The position numbers were made by a program, and so were the translations under genes. Below, in pieces: positions 4,984 through 5,951 of a DNA stretch of 5,951 nt (its first letter is position 1; each line of letters begins with the position of its first letter). Source of the stretch: an uncultured Hyphomicrobiales bacterium. Its GTDB lineage: Bacteria; Pseudomonadota; Alphaproteobacteria; Rhizobiales; Beijerinckiaceae. The notes under the pieces were generated by a model, which made no database searches, was not told where the DNA came from, and worked only from the letters and a program-made list of their open reading frames with translations. The stretch covers positions 1-5,951 of the forward strand of contig CAIZGQ010000559.1 of assembly GCA_903932565.1 (NCBI GenBank), in the 5' to 3' direction.

Positions 4984-5865
4984 ATGACAAATCCTATCGC
5001 AAAGTTTGACCGTCGGCGCATACCGGCCCGCCCTGATCTCGCGGCTGAGCATCTGCGCGGACAGCTTGAAGCCAGCCGTTTCACCCAAGGCCGGCCGGCC
5101 CGCATCCGCGAGGAGGTCGTGGGCCTGCGCGCTGCACCCTCGCCCGAATGCGCGCAGGACACACAGGCGCTGCATGGCGAGGCGGTCACCGTCTACGATG
5201 AGGACACGGAGGGCTGGGCCTGGGTTCAGCTGAAAAGCGATTCCTATGTGGGCTATCTGCCGATTGCAGCCCTGCGCCCGGATGACCCCGACACGACCCA
5301 TCGCGTTCGCGTGCCCCGGACCTTCATCTACCCTGGCCCCAACATGAAGCTGCCGGACATTGGCGCTGTGCCCATGGGGGGCGAGGTGGCGGTGGTGCGC
5401 GAGATCGACGGGTTCAGCGAGCTCGCGGGGTTCGGCTACATGATCAGCGCGCATCTCGTGCCGCTGGGCGCACGGGAGCCGGATTTTGTGGCTGTCGCCG
5501 AGATGTTTCTCAACGCACCGTATCTCTGGGGCGGCAAGCACCACGGTGGCATCGACTGCTCCGGCCTCGTGCAGGTGAGCCTTGCTGCTGCGGGAATTTT
5601 TTCACCGCGCGACACGGACATGATGTTTGCCGAGCTGGGTGCGCCGGTCGACGTGGCGTTTGATGCACCCATTGCCGAGATGAATCTCCGGCGTGGCGAT
5701 CTCATCCTATGGAAGGGGCACATCGGCATCATGCAGTCGGCAACGCAGCTGCTGCACGCCAATGGTCACCACATGCTGGTGGCCTCAGAGCCCTTGGACG
5801 TCGCCCGCGCCCGCATCTTGAGCAAGAGCTACGGGCCGATCACGGGAATTCGGCGGGTGATTTGA
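4984..5865 (+). CDS. SH3-domain NlpC/P60 family peptidase
   Basis: This is a 293-residue cysteine peptidase of the NlpC/P60 superfamily, whose members cut gamma-D-glutamyl to diamino-acid bonds in peptidoglycan peptides. Two SH3b-like domains come first: residues about 39-98 (EDTEGWAWVQL and VGYLPIAAL, the typical GW..V and GY..YL pattern) and about 107-161. The peptidase domain, about 167-293, has C192 in GGIDCSGLVQ, H246 in KGHIGIM and H258 in LLHANG, a complete catalytic triad. No signal peptide or membrane segment is visible, so a cytoplasmic role in recycling muropeptides, like YkfC, is more likely than wall cleavage. I start at ATG 4984 because the protein then opens MTNPIAKFDRRRIPARPDLA, which resembles relatives I know. 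A TTG at 4948 would add 12 residues and has a better ribosome site (AGGTGA, 4933-4938), so it cannot be excluded. The gene is divergent from purE. Confidence 0.9.
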   Translation: MTNPIAKFDRRRIPARPDLAAEHLRGQLEASRFTQGRPARIREEVVGLRAAPSPECAQDTQALHGEAVTVYDEDTEGWAWVQLKSDSYVGYLPIAALRPDDPDTTHRVRVPRTFIYPGPNMKLPDIGAVPMGGEVAVVREIDGFSELAGFGYMISAHLVPLGAREPDFVAVAEMFLNAPYLWGGKHHGGIDCSGLVQVSLAAAGIFSPRDTDMMFAELGAPVDVAFDAPIAEMNLRRGDLILWKGHIGIMQSATQLLHANGHHMLVASEPLDVARARILSKSYGPITGIRRVI

Positions 5866-5880
5866 GGGATCTTTGGAGCT

Positions 5881-5951
5881 CCTTCTCCCTTGGGAGAAGG
5901 TGGCTCGCGGAGCGAGACGGATGAGGGTGTCGGTGGCATAACCATCACCCG
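5881..5951. repeat. Composite palindromic intergenic repeat, cut by the window edge
   Basis: Three inverted repeats follow the NlpC/P60 stop. CCTTCTCCC (5881-5889) pairs with GGGAGAAGG (5892-5900) around TT. CTCGC (5904-5908) pairs with GCGAG (5912-5916) around GGA. GGGTG (5925-5929) can pair with CACCC (5946-5950). The sequence order, a GGGAGAAGGTGGC block then a short hairpin then ACGGATGAGGGTG, matches a repeat style I associate with intergenic regions of Rhizobiales genomes; that is from memory. The first hairpin begins 15 bases after the stop and may also act as a terminator, although no T-run follows. The right end lies beyond the window. Confidence 0.65.

Noticed and set aside
4564..5544. 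Minus-strand open frame of 326 codons spanning the purE start, the tandem repeat and the NlpC/P60 gene
   Set aside because: It overlaps two well-supported genes in the wrong frame or strand, and its composition is that of a shadow. The 15-bp repeat keeps it open because the unit length is a multiple of three.

Overview
The window reads as ordinary chromosomal DNA of a GC-rich alphaproteobacterium, most likely of the Hyphomicrobiales (Rhizobiales). I infer this from the codon use, the purE-purK pair, a signal-less SH3/NlpC-P60 protein of a type I associate with that order, and CCTTCTCCC...GGGAGAAGG palindromes between genes. I cannot name the genus, and no database search was possible.

Layout. 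(1) Positions 1-2074, plus strand: the last 33 codons of a short-chain dehydrogenase/reductase, a 3-hydroxyacyl-CoA-dehydrogenase-type oxidoreductase, and a beta-keto acid cleavage enzyme (BKACE, formerly DUF849). The last two are 27 bases apart and look co-transcribed. (2) A perfect 14-bp inverted repeat at 2085-2114 lies between convergent genes and probably ends transcription from both sides. (3) Positions 2131-4825, minus strand, read right to left: purE, purK and an AKR13-like aldo/keto reductase, tightly spaced. (4) A 158-base divergent intergenic region holds a short 15-bp tandem repeat and a weak candidate purE promoter. (5) Positions 4984-5865, plus strand: a cell-wall peptidase-like protein with two SH3-like domains and an NlpC/P60 domain. 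It is followed by a palindromic repeat element running off the right edge.

How the genes work together. PurE and PurK perform the two-step carboxylation of AIR to CAIR in purine synthesis. In the left cluster, a dehydrogenase that oxidises a 3-hydroxy acid would produce the beta-keto acid that a BKACE cleaves with acetyl-CoA, giving acetoacetate and a new acyl-CoA. This resembles the carnitine pathway, but the sequence does not reveal the substrate. That pathway is the most open biological question here. I found no CRISPR array, RNA gene, transposase, phage gene or defence system.
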